Shown: positions 19,994 to 32,998, numbered from the stretch's first letter. The stretch: DNA of 64,000 nucleotides from Tilletiopsis washingtonensis (GCF_003144115.1 NW_020312002.1:352859-416858), one strand, 5' to 3'. Program-made: numbers and translations. The notes: generated by a model not told the origin, from the sequence alone.

Positions 19994-22900
19994 ATGGCGG
20001 ACACACAGCAGCACGACGCGAGCCCGTCGTCGACGATGGCCGCGCCTGCCCCGGCGTTTAGCAGCATCAATCGCACCGGCTCGACGGGCACCTGGGGCGA
20101 GACGGCGCGCGGCGAGGGCGTCGACGTGGAGCGGGCGCGCACCGACTTTGAGCTGGCCCGCAACTCGAGCCGGCAAAAGCAGCAGCAGCAGGCCGAGGCC
20201 AGCAGCCAGAGCGGCTTCGCCGGCGGCTCGCGCATGAGCCAGATCCTCAGCGGCAGCTCGCGCCGCAGCCCGCCGAGCGACCGCATCGCCGAGGAGGGCC
20301 AGACGGGCCAGGGTCCGGCACACCTCGACGCCGAGAAGCACCTGCAGGCCGACGACGGCGACTTTGACCTCGGCGCATGGATTCTCTCGCGCCAGGCGCA
20401 GGCGCAGCGCGACGGCGTCGACAACGACAAGCCGCTCGGCGTCTCGTGGCGCGACGTCGAGGTGTCGGCCCCGGCCGGCGCAGGCGGCGGCGTCTTCGTC
20501 AAGGACCTGCCGCACTCGATCATGCGGACGGCCTGGCAAGACCCGATCGCGGTCGTCAGCAAGTTTGTCCCTGCGTTTGGCCGTCTCTTCGCGGGCTCGT
20601 CGGGCACCAAGAAGCTCATCCACGCCCACTCTGGCGTGCTGCGCGCCGGCGAGATGGCACTCGTGCTCGGCAGACCAGGCAGCGGCTGCACGACGCTGCT
20701 CAAGGCGCTCACCACGAGCAGCGACGGCAACCTCACCGTCGACGGCACGATCTCCTTTGCCGGCCTCTCGCCTGCCGAGATCGAGCGCAACTACCGCGGC
20801 GAGGTCATCTTCTCCGACGAGGACGACCAGCATTTCCCGACGCTGACCGTCGGCCAGACGCTCGAGTTTGCCCTGAGCCAGAAGGTGCCGCACAGCCGCG
20901 CCCGTCTGGCGGGCGAGACACGCTCGGACTTCATCCAGACTGCAGTCACCTGCGTGCTCAAGCTCTTCTCGATCTCCCACGTGCGCGACACCATCGTCGG
21001 CGATGCGGCCATTCGCGGCGTCAGCGGCGGCGAGCGCAAGCGAGTCACACTCGGAGAAGCGTTGATCACAAGGTCATCCGTGATTGCGTTTGACAACGCG
21101 ACCCGTGGCCTTGACGCGTCCACTGCGCTCGACTACGCGCGCTCGCTTCGGATCATCACCGACCTCTCGCGCCGCACGACGTTCGCCACGCTCTACCAGG
21201 TCAGCGAGTCGATCTTTGACCTTTTCGACAAGAGTGAGTGACCGCTAGCCCTGGGTACGCAGTTGAGTGCCCGCTGATGCCTCCTCCTCCTCCAGTCTTG
21301 GTGGAAGACGAGGGCCGTTGCATCTACTACGGCCCGCGCGACCGGTGCCGGGGGTACTTCGAAAAGCTGGGATTCGCAACGCCGGAGCGCCAGACGACGG
21401 CCGACTTCTGCACTGCGCTCGTCGACCCGAAGCAGGTGCAGTTCCGCGAGGGCTTCGAGAAGCGTGCGCCACGCACGCCCGAGGAGCGCGAGCGCGCCTG
21501 GCTGCAGAGCGAGCTGTACGAGCAGCTGCAGCAGGAGATCCGCGCGTACGACGAGGCATGCCGTGACAAGGCGCCGACGGAGAAGCTCGCCCAGGTTGCG
21601 GCGTCGGAGAAGAACAAGCGCGTCAAGTCCTCGACGCCGTACACCGTCTCGTTCTGGAACCAGGTCAAGGCGTGCATGTGGCGCCAGCTGCTCATCCGCT
21701 GGGGCGCCCGCCAGGACTTCTACGTCAAGATTTTCACCATCGTGGTGAGTGCCGCATGACGCTGCCCCGACCGCTCTTTCGCTCACACGCGCTCTCTCCA
21801 GGCTATTGCTCTGGTCATCGGCGGCCTCTTCTTCGGCCAGTCGACGGACTCGACTGGCGCCTTCAGCCGCGGCGGTGCTCTGCTGCTCGCGACCCTCTTC
21901 AATGGCTGGCTGCAGCTCAGCGAAGGCTACGAGGCGGTCGCCGGCCGGCCGATGCTCGCGCGCCACGAGACGTTTGCCTTCCACCGCCAGTCGGCCGTGA
22001 CGATCGCACGTGCCCTCATCGACATTCCGCTGCTCCTCTTCCAGACGCTGCTCTTCAGCGTGATCTTCTACTTCATGGCGAATCTGAGAGTAGACGCAGG
22101 CGCCTTCTTCTACTTCTGGCTCGTGGTGTTCTTGTGCGCCCTCAACCTCACGTACCTGTACCGCGCGCTGGCCGCTTTCTCCCCGACCTTCAACGAGGCC
22201 ATCCGCTTCAGTGTTCTCAGCCTAAATTTGCTGATTATTGCGAGTGGCTATGTGTTACCGCGCACGAAGATGAACTGGTAAGTGGCCCGCTCGCAGGCGC
22301 ACAATGATCACTGTCGCTCAGACCTATCCTCCTCCAGGCTCATCTGGCTCAGCTACGCAAACGGCATCAGCTATGCCTTCACCGCTCTCATGGTCAACGA
22401 GTTCAACTATCCGATCCAGTGCAACCCGCAGCAGATCGTGCCGTTCAGCGACGTCATCGACACGCAGTACCAGACGTGCACGCTGCTGGGCAGCACACCC
22501 GGCCAGCTCGCCGTGCCGTCGGAGGCCTATCTGGAAGCCAGTTTCGGCTACAGCCGCTCGTCGATGTCGTACGACTGGGCCGTCGTCCTCGCCTTCACGA
22601 TCCTATACTTGCTCGTTACCGTATGGGCAGCCGAGAACATGCATTGGGGCGGCGGCGGGGGCGGAGTCACGGTCTTCGCGCGCACCGCGTCCGCGAAGCA
22701 GCAGCTTGCCGAGACCGAGACCCCGGCGGCCGCGTCCGGTGACGTCGAGGCCGCGGCCTCTGGCAACACCACCCCGCCTCGCAGCGACGACTCGACGCGC
22801 GCCAACTCCCCGGCCCCGGTCGAGAAGAAGCCGAGCCACGGCAGCGCCAGCTTCGACGATCGTGCAGTTTTCACGTGGAAGGACGTCAACCTCACGCTCG

Positions 22901-24882
22901 GCAACGGACGCGAGCTGCTGCACAATGTCACAGGCTACTGCAAGCCCGGCAGCATGACAGCGCTTATGGGCGCCTCGGGTGCGGGCAAGACGACGCTGAT
23001 GACGGCCCTGAGCCAGCGTGGCGTCGCCGGCGATCTCTCCGGAGACATTCTCGTCGACGGCAAGTCTCTCGACCGCGGCTTCCAGAAGGGCACAGGCCTC
23101 GTGCTGCAGGGCGACGTTCATCTCGGAACTTCCACTGTTCGAGAGGCAATTGAGTTCAGCGCTCTTCTGCGCCAGTCCAAGGAGACATCTCGAGAGGAGA
23201 AGCTGCGCTACGCACAGCACTGCATCGACCTCCTCGAGCTCAACTCGCTCGCTGACGCCCTCATCGGCGTGCCCGGCGCCGGGCTGAGCGTGGAGAAGCG
23301 TAAGCGCGTGACGATCGGCGTGGAGCTCGCGGCCAAGCCCGACCTTCTGCTCTTCCTTGACGAGCCGACCTCCGGCCTCGACTCTGCCGGCGCGGCTTCT
23401 ATCATCCGCCTGCTGCGCCGCCTTGCCGACGAGGGCATGACCATCCTGTAAGTGCGACGAGCGGCCATCGGCTATCACAGCCCAGCTGACCGCGACCGCA
23501 GCTGCACAATCCACCAGCCGAGTGCGCTCCTGTTCGAAAGCTTCGATTCGGCCGCCTTGCTTCGTCCTGGCGGCCAGTTGTGCTTCTTCGGCCAGATTGG
23601 CGCCAAGCCCGGCCAGGGCTCCGAGCGCATCCGCACGTACTTCGAGGCCAACGGCGCTGAGGCCTGCCCGCCCGAAGAGAACGCTGCCGAGTACATTCTC
23701 GAGGTCGTCTCGGGCGGCAAGAGCCGCGGCATCGACTGGGGCGCCAAGTGGCGCGAGTCGCAGGAGTGCAAGGAGGTGGTGCAGCATGTCGACCAGCTCG
23801 TCGCCGAGCGCAGCAAGCGCCCGGCGAGCAAGGACCCCCGCGCCCTGCGCGAGTACTCGGCCTCGTCTGTTGAGCAGGTCCGCCAGGTGACGCTGCGCCA
23901 GTTCCGCGACGTCTGGCGCGATGCTTCCTTCTCCTACGGCGTGCTTTGGTCGCACCTTCTCGTGGGGCTGTTGAGCGGCGCATACTTCGCTTCGGTCGGA
24001 CGATCGTCGTCCGACCTGCAGCTCTACGTCTTCCAGGCGGCATTCCTGTACCTGCTCAACGTGCCCGCCATCGTCAACAGCATCATCGCCAAGTTCTTCG
24101 AGCTGCGCATCCTCTTCGAGGTCCGCGAGTCGCCGTCGAAGATCTACGCATGGTGGGCGCTCGTCGCCAGCTTCATCATCTCGACACTGCCGATCGCGCT
24201 CCTCAGCTCGGTGCTCTACGGCCTGCCCGCCTTCTTCATCGCATTCGGCGCGCAGCCGTCGCACATCGCCGGCTTCTGGTACCTCTGCACTCTCACGCTC
24301 GTGTGCTTCTGGTTCCTCTTCTCGTTCATGCTGGCTGCGGCCTGCGCGACGCCGTCGATGGCCGCCAACCTGCTGCCCTTCATGCTGCCCATCCTGGCGA
24401 TCGTCAACGGCGTGCTGGTGCCTCGCGCACAGATGCCGCAGCCGTTCCGCAGCGCCGTCTACTACGCCAACCCGATGTCGTACTTCGTGCAGGCGCAAGT
24501 CTCGACGATCCTGCAAGACATCACGGTCGTGTGCGACGACGTCGACCTCGCGCGCTTCAATCCGCCCGGCGGCCAGACGTGCGGCGCCTACGCCGGCGAG
24601 TGGGCCGCCTCCGCCGGCGCCACGCTCGTCAATCCCGACGCCACGAGCAACTGCGGCCTGTGCCGGTACGCCACGGGCGCGCAGTTCGCGCAGACGCTCG
24701 GCGCCGACTACAACTTCCGCTGGCAGGCGTGGGGCATCCTCCTCGGCTTCGTCGTCTTCAACGGCCTCGCCTGCTTCGCCCTGTACTGGTGGTTCCGCGT
24801 CGCGGGCTACGGCCTCGGCATCGACCGCCTCACGGGCCTCTTCAAGCGCAAGCAGAAGAAGGCCAAGAAGGGCGAGGAGTAG
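19994..24882 (+). CDS. PDR-family full-size ABC transporter (ABCG type)
   Basis: Plasma-membrane drug or lipid efflux pump. Five exons (19994-21233, 21296-21744, 21802-22277, 22338-23447, 23502-24882) give 1551 residues, normal for Pdr5/Cdr-like pumps. Order is NBD1-TMD1-NBD2-TMD2. NBD1 has the fungal PDR degenerate Walker A GRPGSGCTT (226-234, Cys for Lys) and a full signature VSGGERKRV. NBD2 has a canonical Walker A GASGAGKTT (933-941), Walker B LLLFLDEPTSGLDS and the degenerate signature LSVEKRKRV. This is the known asymmetric pair, with one competent ATP site. TMD2 carries a Cys-containing outer loop (QTCGAYAGEW, NCGLCRYATG) typical of the family. A charged tail ends GLFKRKQKKAKKGEE. Substrate cannot be read from sequence. 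Confidence 0.95.
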
Positions 24883-25665
24883 AAGTGCCTCCATAGAGGT
24901 CGCTGAACTGGCTGCTACCCGCGTTCCCACGTGTGATTCCTTAGAGCTCTGCATATAATCATAGCATGACGACCAGTCCGCGAAGCGTGAGATGCCTGCG
25001 CACGTCGCATGCTGCCTCCGAGTCTCCGTGCGGTGAAGAACTGAAGATGCGGTGCGACGCCTGCTGCTGAGGAAAGTGTACCTCGCTCGATGCGCTGTCC
25101 TGGTCCGTTCGAATGTGCTCTGCAGCCAGCCGGTGCGTCTCATTATTTCCTCCCTCACGAGGGGCAAGCAGGACAGCAGCAGCAAGCTGCACCTATGAGA
25201 AGAGCCAAGTGCAGCTGCTGCACTGGCGATCCTGGGAGCCTTGGCAGCGACGCACGCGCCGCCGCCGCTGCACAGCCGCAGCCTCCACCCCGACTCCGCC
25301 GCGCTAACGCCGAGCGTGCATCAAATCCAGGCACAGGGAGTTCGGGGCACGGGCGGAGTGTCGTGCACTGCGGTACGGCGTGCAGGCGGCCTGCAGCGGG
25401 CCCAGGCCGTCCGGTGACGCGGTGACGCTTGCCGCTCCTTCTTCTGCCCCACAACGTCGTGGCTCCGCCCTGCCTGTCACTGCACCCGTCTCTTCCTGCG
25501 ATACGCCAGCTCTGCTGCAGGCAGCAACTTCACAGCTCGCTTGCTGGAGCGGCACTGCGCACCGGCCTCTTCGCTGCCGCGCCTGGCGCCCTGGCTTCCC
25601 TTCGCACCACATCCACGCTTCGCCTGGCCGCCACCTTTGCTCCATCCCTGTGCCCCAACCGCAGC
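24883..25665 (+). other. Intergenic region before the DUF3292-like gene
   Basis: 783 bases with the pump's 3' UTR and the next promoter. It includes an A/T-richer patch near 24930-24965 that may be a poly(A) region. The frame upstream of 25666 is open from about 25429 but looks non-conserved, so I keep the Met at 25666. Confidence 0.5.
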
Positions 25666-28600
25666 ATGGACGCAACCAGCACAGACGATGCGGCACCCGA
25701 GATGAGCCCGCGCCCGGCTGCGGCCAGCGCCCTCGCCACATCGCCCTCGCAACGGCGCCGCCTCTCGGTGACGTTCGCAGATGCGCCCTCCATCGTCGGC
25801 GTCGCCGCGTCGCCGCTGCCGGGTGCGGCCGCGCAGCCAGCCTCGCCGCCGCCACTCTCGCCACGCCCGCGTCATCGCAACTCGTCGGCGAGCCGCATCA
25901 TCAGCGGCGCCACGTCGGCGCTCAGCGGCGAGCCGGCACCGCTGTACTCCGAGCCCAAGACGTACGCCGCCAGTCCGCTGCCGCACACGTCGCGCAGCCG
26001 CAGACGCTCGTCGATTGCGTCGGCGTCCAGCTCCATCGTTGAGCCCGCATCGCCGCCTGTGTCGCCGCGTGGAGGCTCAGGCATGGCACGCACCAAGTCC
26101 GACGCCTCGGCCAAGTCTGCCCGCTCGAGCAGCGGCAGCAAGCGTGCGCCGCCGCCTGCGCTGCCTGAGCGGCCGACCGCACTGCTGCATGCCGACGTGG
26201 CAGAGGACAGTGAGGATGCAGCGAGCCTGTCGCGCTCCTTCTTGGAAGAGTACGGTCTCGCCGTCGAGGACAAGAACGCAGCCAAGGAGAAGAACACGCT
26301 CTTGCGCAAGGCCTTTGGACGCAAGAGCGTGCCGCGCAGCTCCAGCTCGAAGTCAGGCCTGGACGACTCGATCAGCAGTCCTCCAACGAGTCCGTCTGCC
26401 GCAGAGGATGCGAGCGGCAGCTATCTGCAGGCGGCGGCTGAGGACGCATCACTGCCGACGCAAGATGGCTTCCCTTCGCCTGAGCAGAGCTCGCCATTGC
26501 AGAGTGTGCAACGAACGCCACCGCCTCGCGTGCCGGTGCGTCCGCCACAGAGCAGCTCCCGCGGTTCTGCCGGTGAGACGACGCCGTCGTCCGTCTTCGG
26601 ACCTGCATCACCGGAGACGAGCCCGCCAACCATCCGACGTGACAGCACGTCTGAAGCTTCGCTGCAGAGCCGCGATGATGCTTCGACGCCTCAGTCGGCC
26701 GGGTCATCTCTCGTGCACGCCACTAGCCCCGGCGGCTCGCCGCGCGTGAGCCGCGCCATCACCCCCGTCGCGCTCTACGAGGCCGAGAGCGAGGAGGAAG
26801 ACCCAGAGTCGCTGTCAATTAGCCACCAGCCGCGCTCAGGCACGCACACGCCTGCCACGATGCACTCGGACTACACGCACGACAGCCACGCGGACTCGCT
26901 GGAGGGCAGCTCGATTGATGCATTCGCCGAGGCAGACGGTGGCTCTCCACTCTCCGTGTCAGGCGGGGGGCCGCTCAGAGCCGAGGGTGACTCGCACGGC
27001 ATCGTGTCGGACGACGCCAGCGTGTTTGACATGGATCGCGCGTCGCTCTACACGATCGACGACGAGGCGAACAACACCTTCTCGCCGCTCTTCTCCGCCG
27101 CAGGTCCCGCCTTGCCAGCACGGGGCACAGACGTGCACGCATCTGCCGTGCCGCCGACCCTGCCCGTGCGTCCAGAGACCGTGCCAGCGATGACTGCACA
27201 GGAGCAAAAGGCAGCCGCCAAAGAAGCAGAGAAGCTGCGCAAGGCGGAGGAGAAGCAGGCTGCTGCTGCGGAAAAGGTGCGCGTCGCCGAGGAGAAGGAG
27301 GCGACGAAAGTGCGGCAGCGAGAGGAGAAGCAGGCAGAGAAGGATCGCAAGGAGCAGGAGAAGCTTGATGCGCGCATCGCTCAGGCCAACGAGCGCCGCT
27401 CGGAGAGTCGCAAGCGGCGAGAGGCGCGCGAGCGCAAGGTGGCGCTTGCGGACCGCGAGGATCTGGAGGTGCAGCGTTTCCTCAACGACTTCGGCAAGAA
27501 TGTGCATGAGGTGCGCAGCGGCGGCGTGCTCGAGCCGACGTCGCACGATGTGGTGCTGCCGTCTCTGAGAGACTTTCGCGATCCGAGCACTGGCCAGGCC
27601 AACTACGTCGGCTACGTCTTCTCATTCGCCTTTGCGCTCGTCTCGTATCTCTCGCCGGCGCGCTTCGTCGATGTGCAGGCCGGCGGCGCAGCCGACGAAG
27701 ACAACATGGAGGCGCTCGGCAGCTCGAGCGACTTCCGCCTCGCGTCGCTCAAGGCCAACGGCGCGCGGCTGTACATGGCCGTGCCGATGTACGAGGGCCT
27801 GTACGCCTCGCTGCGGCATCTGTGGCGCTGGGACAGCAAGCTGCGAACGGGCGTGTGGTGCCTTGGCTACACCATCTGCTGGTGGCGCGGCCTGCTGCTG
27901 CCGGCGATGCACGCCCTGCTTGTGCTCTACCTTCTACGCCGCCGCTTCTTCCCGCCCAAGGCCGAGGCGCTCTCGCGCATGCTCGCCGAGCAGCAGCGCC
28001 GCAGCGCCGAGCTCGCGCAGGCGCGCAATGCCAACTCGGCAGACGTAGTCCGGGAGGCCGAGCAGAAGAGCAAGCTCAGCGCCAATGTCAAGGAAGGCGC
28101 CGAGGCCAACGCAAAGGAGAGCAAGTATGGCCTGGCTGCCGATGCTATGCGCCGCTATGGCCGCGCCTTGACCGTCGTGTCCGGCTCCGTAGCCGACCTG
28201 CACGAGCGCATGCGCAACTGTGCCGACTGGCGCTCGCCGCCTGCCACGTGAGTGCGACGCGCATCGCTCACTACACATAGGCTGACGTCTCTGGGGCAGC
28301 ATGCGAGTCGTCGCACTGATCATCATTTCGGGCTTCTTCACGCTCCTCGCCACGCCGTGGATGCTGGCACGTCTGCCTGGCCTCACGATTGGCGCACTGC
28401 TCTTCGTGCTGGGGCCCATCGTCGAGCACCGGCCACAGTGGCTCGCGATGGAGTGGAACCTGGATGCCGTCGATCTCTTGTTGGCTGGCGTGCCGAACGA
28501 CGCCCAGATCGCCATGTCCATCCTGCGCCGCCGTGCTGCCGAGGGCAAGCCGCTGCTTGGCGACCGCGACATGCAGATTGCGCTTGCGGGCGGCAGCGAC

Positions 28601-29469
28601 ATTGAGGACGACGCGCCGCTGATCGACGCAGCGATGGACGAGCAGAGCGAGGCTGGCAGCACCATTGGCAGCACGGTCGATGGCAGCGTGGTCGGCAGTA
28701 GTGCCGTCGGCAGCAGCTCGAGCGTAGCCACTTCGGCAGCGACCACGGCCGAGCTGAAGAACCGCAAGGTCGATTGGGCCAAGTGGAAGAACCGCGCCAC
28801 GTACGGACGCGACCTGCTCGTCACGGGCTCCGAGGTGCTGGCTGGCCAGCGAGCACTGCAGCTGCCCCGCTTCGACACGGGCGCCTCGAGTGCACCGGGC
28901 GCCGGCAAGATGGCTGCAATTGGCAGTGGCCTCGCCCGCGGTGCCAACTGGGGCCTGGAGCAGGTCTCTCAGCAGACGAGCCGGGCGCTCGTCGAGCGCC
29001 AGCTCGTGGCACTGGGCGACACGCTGCCGACGGACAGCGTGCACTGGAGCATTTACAACGGTGTCTGCGGCCATGTCATCGTGCGCGCCTCGCCGACGCC
29101 GCGCTTGCTCTTCGTCTCTCTCTTCACGCAGAAGGCCGGCGCCGCAGCCGACGCGCCCGTCGTCGACGAGACGGGCCAGGGCGTGCCGGCCGAGATTGCT
29201 ACGGCAAAGATTCGCGTGCTGCTGGACGTGCACCTCGAGAGCCTGCTCGTGCTCAAGAAGACGGCTACCGTCAACCTGCGCTTCTCGAAGGTGACGCTCG
29301 ACGGCCTCGACATTGGCGTGCGCGCAAAGGTGAGCTCCTCGCGGCTGAGCGAACGCAGACCAAGGCTGACCAGTCTGGCTAGACCCACTCCTTCTCCAGC
29401 GTGGCGAACCGCGATCTCGCCTTCAACCACATCCTCGCCCTCGCGCCGCTGCACTGGCACCGCGCATGA
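25666..29469 (+). CDS. Large membrane-associated protein, DUF3292-like
   Basis: Exons 25666-28247, 28300-29329, 29383-29469; about 1232 residues. The first 500 residues are Ser/Pro-rich and probably disordered, with many Ser-Pro sites and poly-Pro segments. A highly charged Lys/Glu coiled coil follows (about 509-595, EKLRKAEEKQAAAAEKVR). Then come hydrophobic segments near 648-664 (VGYVFSFAFALVSYLSP), 742-757, 863-882 (VVALIIISGFFTLLATPWML) and just after. The last 200 residues hold a beta-rich, PH-like part (LLDVHLESLLVLKKTATVNL, SVANRDLAFNHILALAPLHW). This layout resembles the fungal DUF3292 family, whose function is unknown; I make the match from memory. The exon 3 acceptor at a TAG keeps the conserved end. 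Function not assigned. Confidence 0.75.
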
Positions 29470-29673
29470 TCCCCTCGGTCTGCTCTTTCTGCCCTGCACC
29501 GTAATGCCACATGAGACGCCCGGCCCAGCCGAGTCACGCACGCAAAGTCACGCAGCGCAGCAGATGCGGCAGATGTTAGAGGCAAGAATGCTAGATTACA
29601 GGGTTGAGAAGCAGGTGAACAGATGGACCTATGCGTGAAGGGAGCGTGCGAGGGCAGGAACGAGAGGGCAGCT

Positions 29674-31199
29674 CTACTTGCGCGCCTTCTTCTTCGGCGC
29701 CTCGACCTCGCCGGCCGTCTCGAGCATGTCGGCCATCTCGTCGTCGAGGTGCTCGTCGTCGTCGTCTGCATCGAGGCCCTCGTCGCCCTCGCTGCCCTCA
29801 AAGATGAGCTCCTCGTCGCTGTCCTCCAAGAAGCCCAGCTCGCTGTCGTCGTCATCGTCGCCCTCCATCTCCTCGTCCCCACCCGCCGCCGCAGGGTCGC
29901 GGCCCGGCTTGAGGCCCTTCATCTTGCGCGTCTGCAGCTTGCCGAGGTCCTGCTTCTCCATGTGCACGCGGCCAATCATGTCGCCCATGTCGTCCGTCTC
30001 GACGTTCTTGCGCTTCGTCTTGCCCTGCGTGTTCTTCTCCGCCGCCGTCTTGGGCCGCTTGAGCGACGCGGCCAGCCGCGCAGAGTCGGCCGGCTGGCGT
30101 CGCCGCAGCACAAAGTCGAAGGACGGGCCCACCTCCACCAGCTCCATCGTGGGTGCGCCGCCGGCGCCTCGCCCCGACGGACGCGGCGCGTACACGCGGA
30201 AGTAGACGGTGCGCCCCGCAGCGCTGTTGTCGATCGACGAGGAGCCCTCGCGCGTCTGTGCGGCGCCGGCGGCGTACAGCTCTGCCAGCTCCCTGTTGTC
30301 CGAGACGGGTACCTGCGCCGCCGGCTCCGGGCCCTCGGTCACGCAGACAATGTGCTGCAGGCCATCGCGCAGCGAGACCTGGTTGCCCGACGCGCCAGGC
30401 ACAGCGCCGGGGCCCGAGCCCGGCGGCGACTCCTCGCCGCGGTAGAAGTCAAGGAACATGGACTTGAGGTGCTGGAACGACGCGTGCACGCCGTGGTTGC
30501 ACATCGCCAGCGCGCCGCTGAAGGAGGCGTCGCTGTCGGCAGCCGAGGCATCGGGCGAGAAGTGCGGCCCGGAGAAGTGGAACAGTGGCCGGGCACCGAG
30601 CGACGGAGCGAAGGGAGACTGCAGCGAGAGTGTCAGCGCAGCTCTGCAGAGATGCATGCTGTGCGAGGCAGGCGACGCTCGTGACGGGCAGGGCCCAGGC
30701 AGGCAAGCCCTCCTGAGAGACGTGCTCCTGCGCAGACGCCCTGCCGAGCCCCTCTGGCCTCCTCACAGCAATGCTCTGCTGCCTCGCGAGGCGTCACGCC
30801 TTGACTCACCTTGAACTCGGAGATGCCCTTGCCCTCCAGTACGCCCATCTCGATGATGTCGAGCACGTGGCCGTCGAAGATGCGCGCAAAGGCGAGGTTG
30901 TCCTTGCGCTTCTTCTGCGTGTTGCCCACGACGAAGAGGCTGGTGTCGTTCTTGCCCGCCCAGAACTCGAGGCTCGAGGCGCCGGCCTCCTCGAAGGGCA
31001 GGCAGTCGTTCTTCTTGGCAAACTGGATGGCGTCGGGCTTCTTGAGTGCGGCGAGGTCGCGGAACGCCAGCGCCACCTTGTCGCTGCTGTGCGGGCCGCG
31101 CACGAAGATGGCCTTCTTGGCCGCCTCGTGCTCGCGCGGCGCGCGTGCCTCGAGGGCGCGCTTGGAGCGGGCGTTGCGCGGCTTGGAGGTGCGCAGCAT
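29674..31199 (-). CDS. RPF2: Ribosome biogenesis protein Rpf2 (Brix domain)
   Basis: Nucleolar factor that, with Rrs1, loads 5S RNP (5S rRNA, uL18, uL5) into pre-60S particles. Exons on the minus strand 31199-30810 and 30618-29674; 444 residues. Family blocks: MLRTSKPRNARSKRALEARA, FRDLAALKKPDAIQFAKKND, PFEEAGASSLEFWAGKNDTS, HGVHASFQHLKSMFLDFYRG, MELVEVGPSFDFVLRRRQ, and GRVHMEKQDLGKLQTRKMKG. The tail is acidic then Lys-rich, as in yeast Rpf2. The 191-base intron is longer than the local norm. It is divergent from eIF3j across 227 bases, so two ribosome-linked genes share a promoter region. Confidence 0.96.
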
Positions 31200-31331
31200 G
31201 GGTGAGCGTGTGGGGTGTGTGGGAGAGGTGACGAGGCAGGCTGGCCGGCTGGCTTAGGCTGGAAGATGCCCGCAAGGCCACCGGCGCTTGTGCCGGCCGC
31301 GCCCTGACAAAAATCTGGCGGGCGCGCGCGT

Positions 31332-31337
31332 CACGTG
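31332..31337. promoter_or_regulatory. CACGTG core between RPF2 and eIF3j
   Basis: TCACGTGGGC in the middle of the 227-base region shared by RPF2 (start 31199, minus) and eIF3j (start 31427, plus), about 133 and 90 bases from the two start codons. Confidence 0.5.
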
Positions 31338-31426
31338 GGCGCGGCGCGGCGCATGCTTCCCACGCCGACCAGCAGCTCCTGGTTCTCTCTCACACCCATC
31401 CATCGCCCGCACCTGCCTCGCACGCC

Positions 31427-32697
31427 ATGAGTGACTGGGGTACGTGCTGCACAGACAGCGCATGAGAGCCGGCACTGAGCGGCTCCGCGCGCAGACCAAG
31501 ACTCCGACGACGGCGTGGCGCCCGCCGCGCCGGCCAAGCCCGTCGTGCTGCCCCCGCGCCGCGGCGGCAAGTTCGACGACGAGGACGTCGAGGAGGAGGT
31601 CAAGGTGAGCGCGCAGCACAAGATCGTGTGCCGCACTGCACTGCTGATGCCTGCGCTGGCAGGACGACTGGGAGGAAGAGGACGAGGCGCCGGCACCGGC
31701 ACCCGTCGTGGCGCCGCCCAAGAAGAAGGGCACCGTCAAGCAGAAGATTGCAGAGAAGGAGGCCGAGGAGCGGCGGAGGGCCGAGCTGGGCGTCGAGGTG
31801 AGTGGCAGCAGCGATTCGGAGGAGCGGGCCAGGGCGAGACGACGAAGCCTGGCTTGCGTGAGGATCTGATTGGCTTTGCGTCTGGAAAGGGGCGTGCGGG
31901 CGGGCAGGACAGCCAGGGGCCGGACTGCGGCGTGGCGGGAGCGTCGGGGCTGTATGACGCTAGCTGCGCGCCGTGCATCAACAGCGCAGCTCAGACGCTG
32001 ACGGTTGCCTGCTCGAGCAGTCTGATGAGGACGTGCCGGAGGAGGATGCCGCCGCACGGCGGCGCGCCGAGCGCGATGCTCAGATCAAGGCCGACCTGGA
32101 CAACGCCGCGAACCTGCTTGGCACAGCCAAGATTGCCGGTAAGTCTGCTGTCCCGGCTCTCGCATCGCAGCCACAGCTCACGCCAGTCACAGACGACTCG
32201 TCCTCGCTGCGCAACGCCAAGCCCGCGAGCAAGGAGGACTGGGAGTCGTTTGCCTCTGAGCTGTACACGACGATGATCCGCAAGCAGGCCTCGCGCCCCG
32301 GGTTCGACAAGCACTTTGTGCCCTTCCTCTGCGGCCTGCTGGCCTCGGAGGGCCTGCGCGACGTCGACATGCGCAAGCTCAGCACGCGCTGGAAGGAGCT
32401 GGCCGACGAGAAGGTCAAGAATGACAAGGAGGCCAAGCGGCTCGGCGGCAAGAAGCCGGCGGCTGCCGCGGCCAAGCCGAAGAGCGTGGGCACGAGCAGC
32501 GCGAAGAACGTGTAAGTGCGGCGATGTCAAAGCTCGATACATTGACTGACGGCGTATGCCATTCTCTTCTCTCAGCATCGACACGCGCGCTTGTAAGTCG
32601 TCCCACTCTGCTCCTGCCCGACGTGCAGGTACTGATGCCTTCCTACTCAGACGGCGACGAGGCGCTCGACGACGGCGACGACCTGGACTTCATGTGA
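31427..32697 (+). CDS. HCR1: Translation initiation factor 3 subunit J (Hcr1)
   Basis: Loosely bound eIF3 subunit that sits at the 40S decoding centre and helps initiation and termination. Seven exons: 31427-31439, 31495-31604, 31663-31797, 32021-32138, 32193-32511, 32576-32592, 32651-32697; 252 residues. N-terminus MSDW then an acidic DSDD stretch, a basic VAPPKKKGTVKQKIAEKEAE segment, DNAANLLGTAKIA, the core KEDWESFASELYTTMIRKQ, and the conserved acidic end DDLDFM. The first coding exon is only 13 bases and exon 6 only 17. The exon 2 acceptor may lie six bases later, which would delete Asp-Gln only. All phases agree. Confidence 0.93.
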
Positions 32698-32998
32698 ACG
32701 TGCTACACCCCTTGCTTTGGCAGCCACAGCCTGCAAAATACACACTACACATGCTCTCCACTTCTGCCTGCTCGAGCCAGCGCTTGGACAAGGCGCGCAT
32801 GTCAATGAGCAGCGTCGTCAGCTGCATGCAGGACTCGGAGCCGTAGCCTCTAGCACTTCAGAGCAGTCGAACAGAGCAGAAGTTAGCTTCGGTGTCCATT
32901 CACAGCGCGCAAGGGAGATCTAGAGCATGCAGATTAGAAGTACAGAGTGGAGGTGCGGACAGGTCACGGCACGGAGCGCAGACAGAAGAGAGGGCTGT
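32698..32998. other. Convergent 3' region, eIF3j / mL60
   Basis: 301 bases between two stop codons facing each other. It contains no gene I can see; it must hold both 3' UTRs. Confidence 0.6.

Noticed and set aside
19238-20980. 580-residue minus-strand frame over the ABC transporter start
   Set aside because: Antisense to NBD1 of the pump; no recognisable domain.
22603-25185. 860-residue open frame on the minus strand opposite the ABC transporter
   Set aside because: It is antisense to a certain gene. Its translation is Arg/Ala/Leu-rich without any family pattern, and it overlaps all exons and introns of the pump. GC-rich third positions open the antisense frame.
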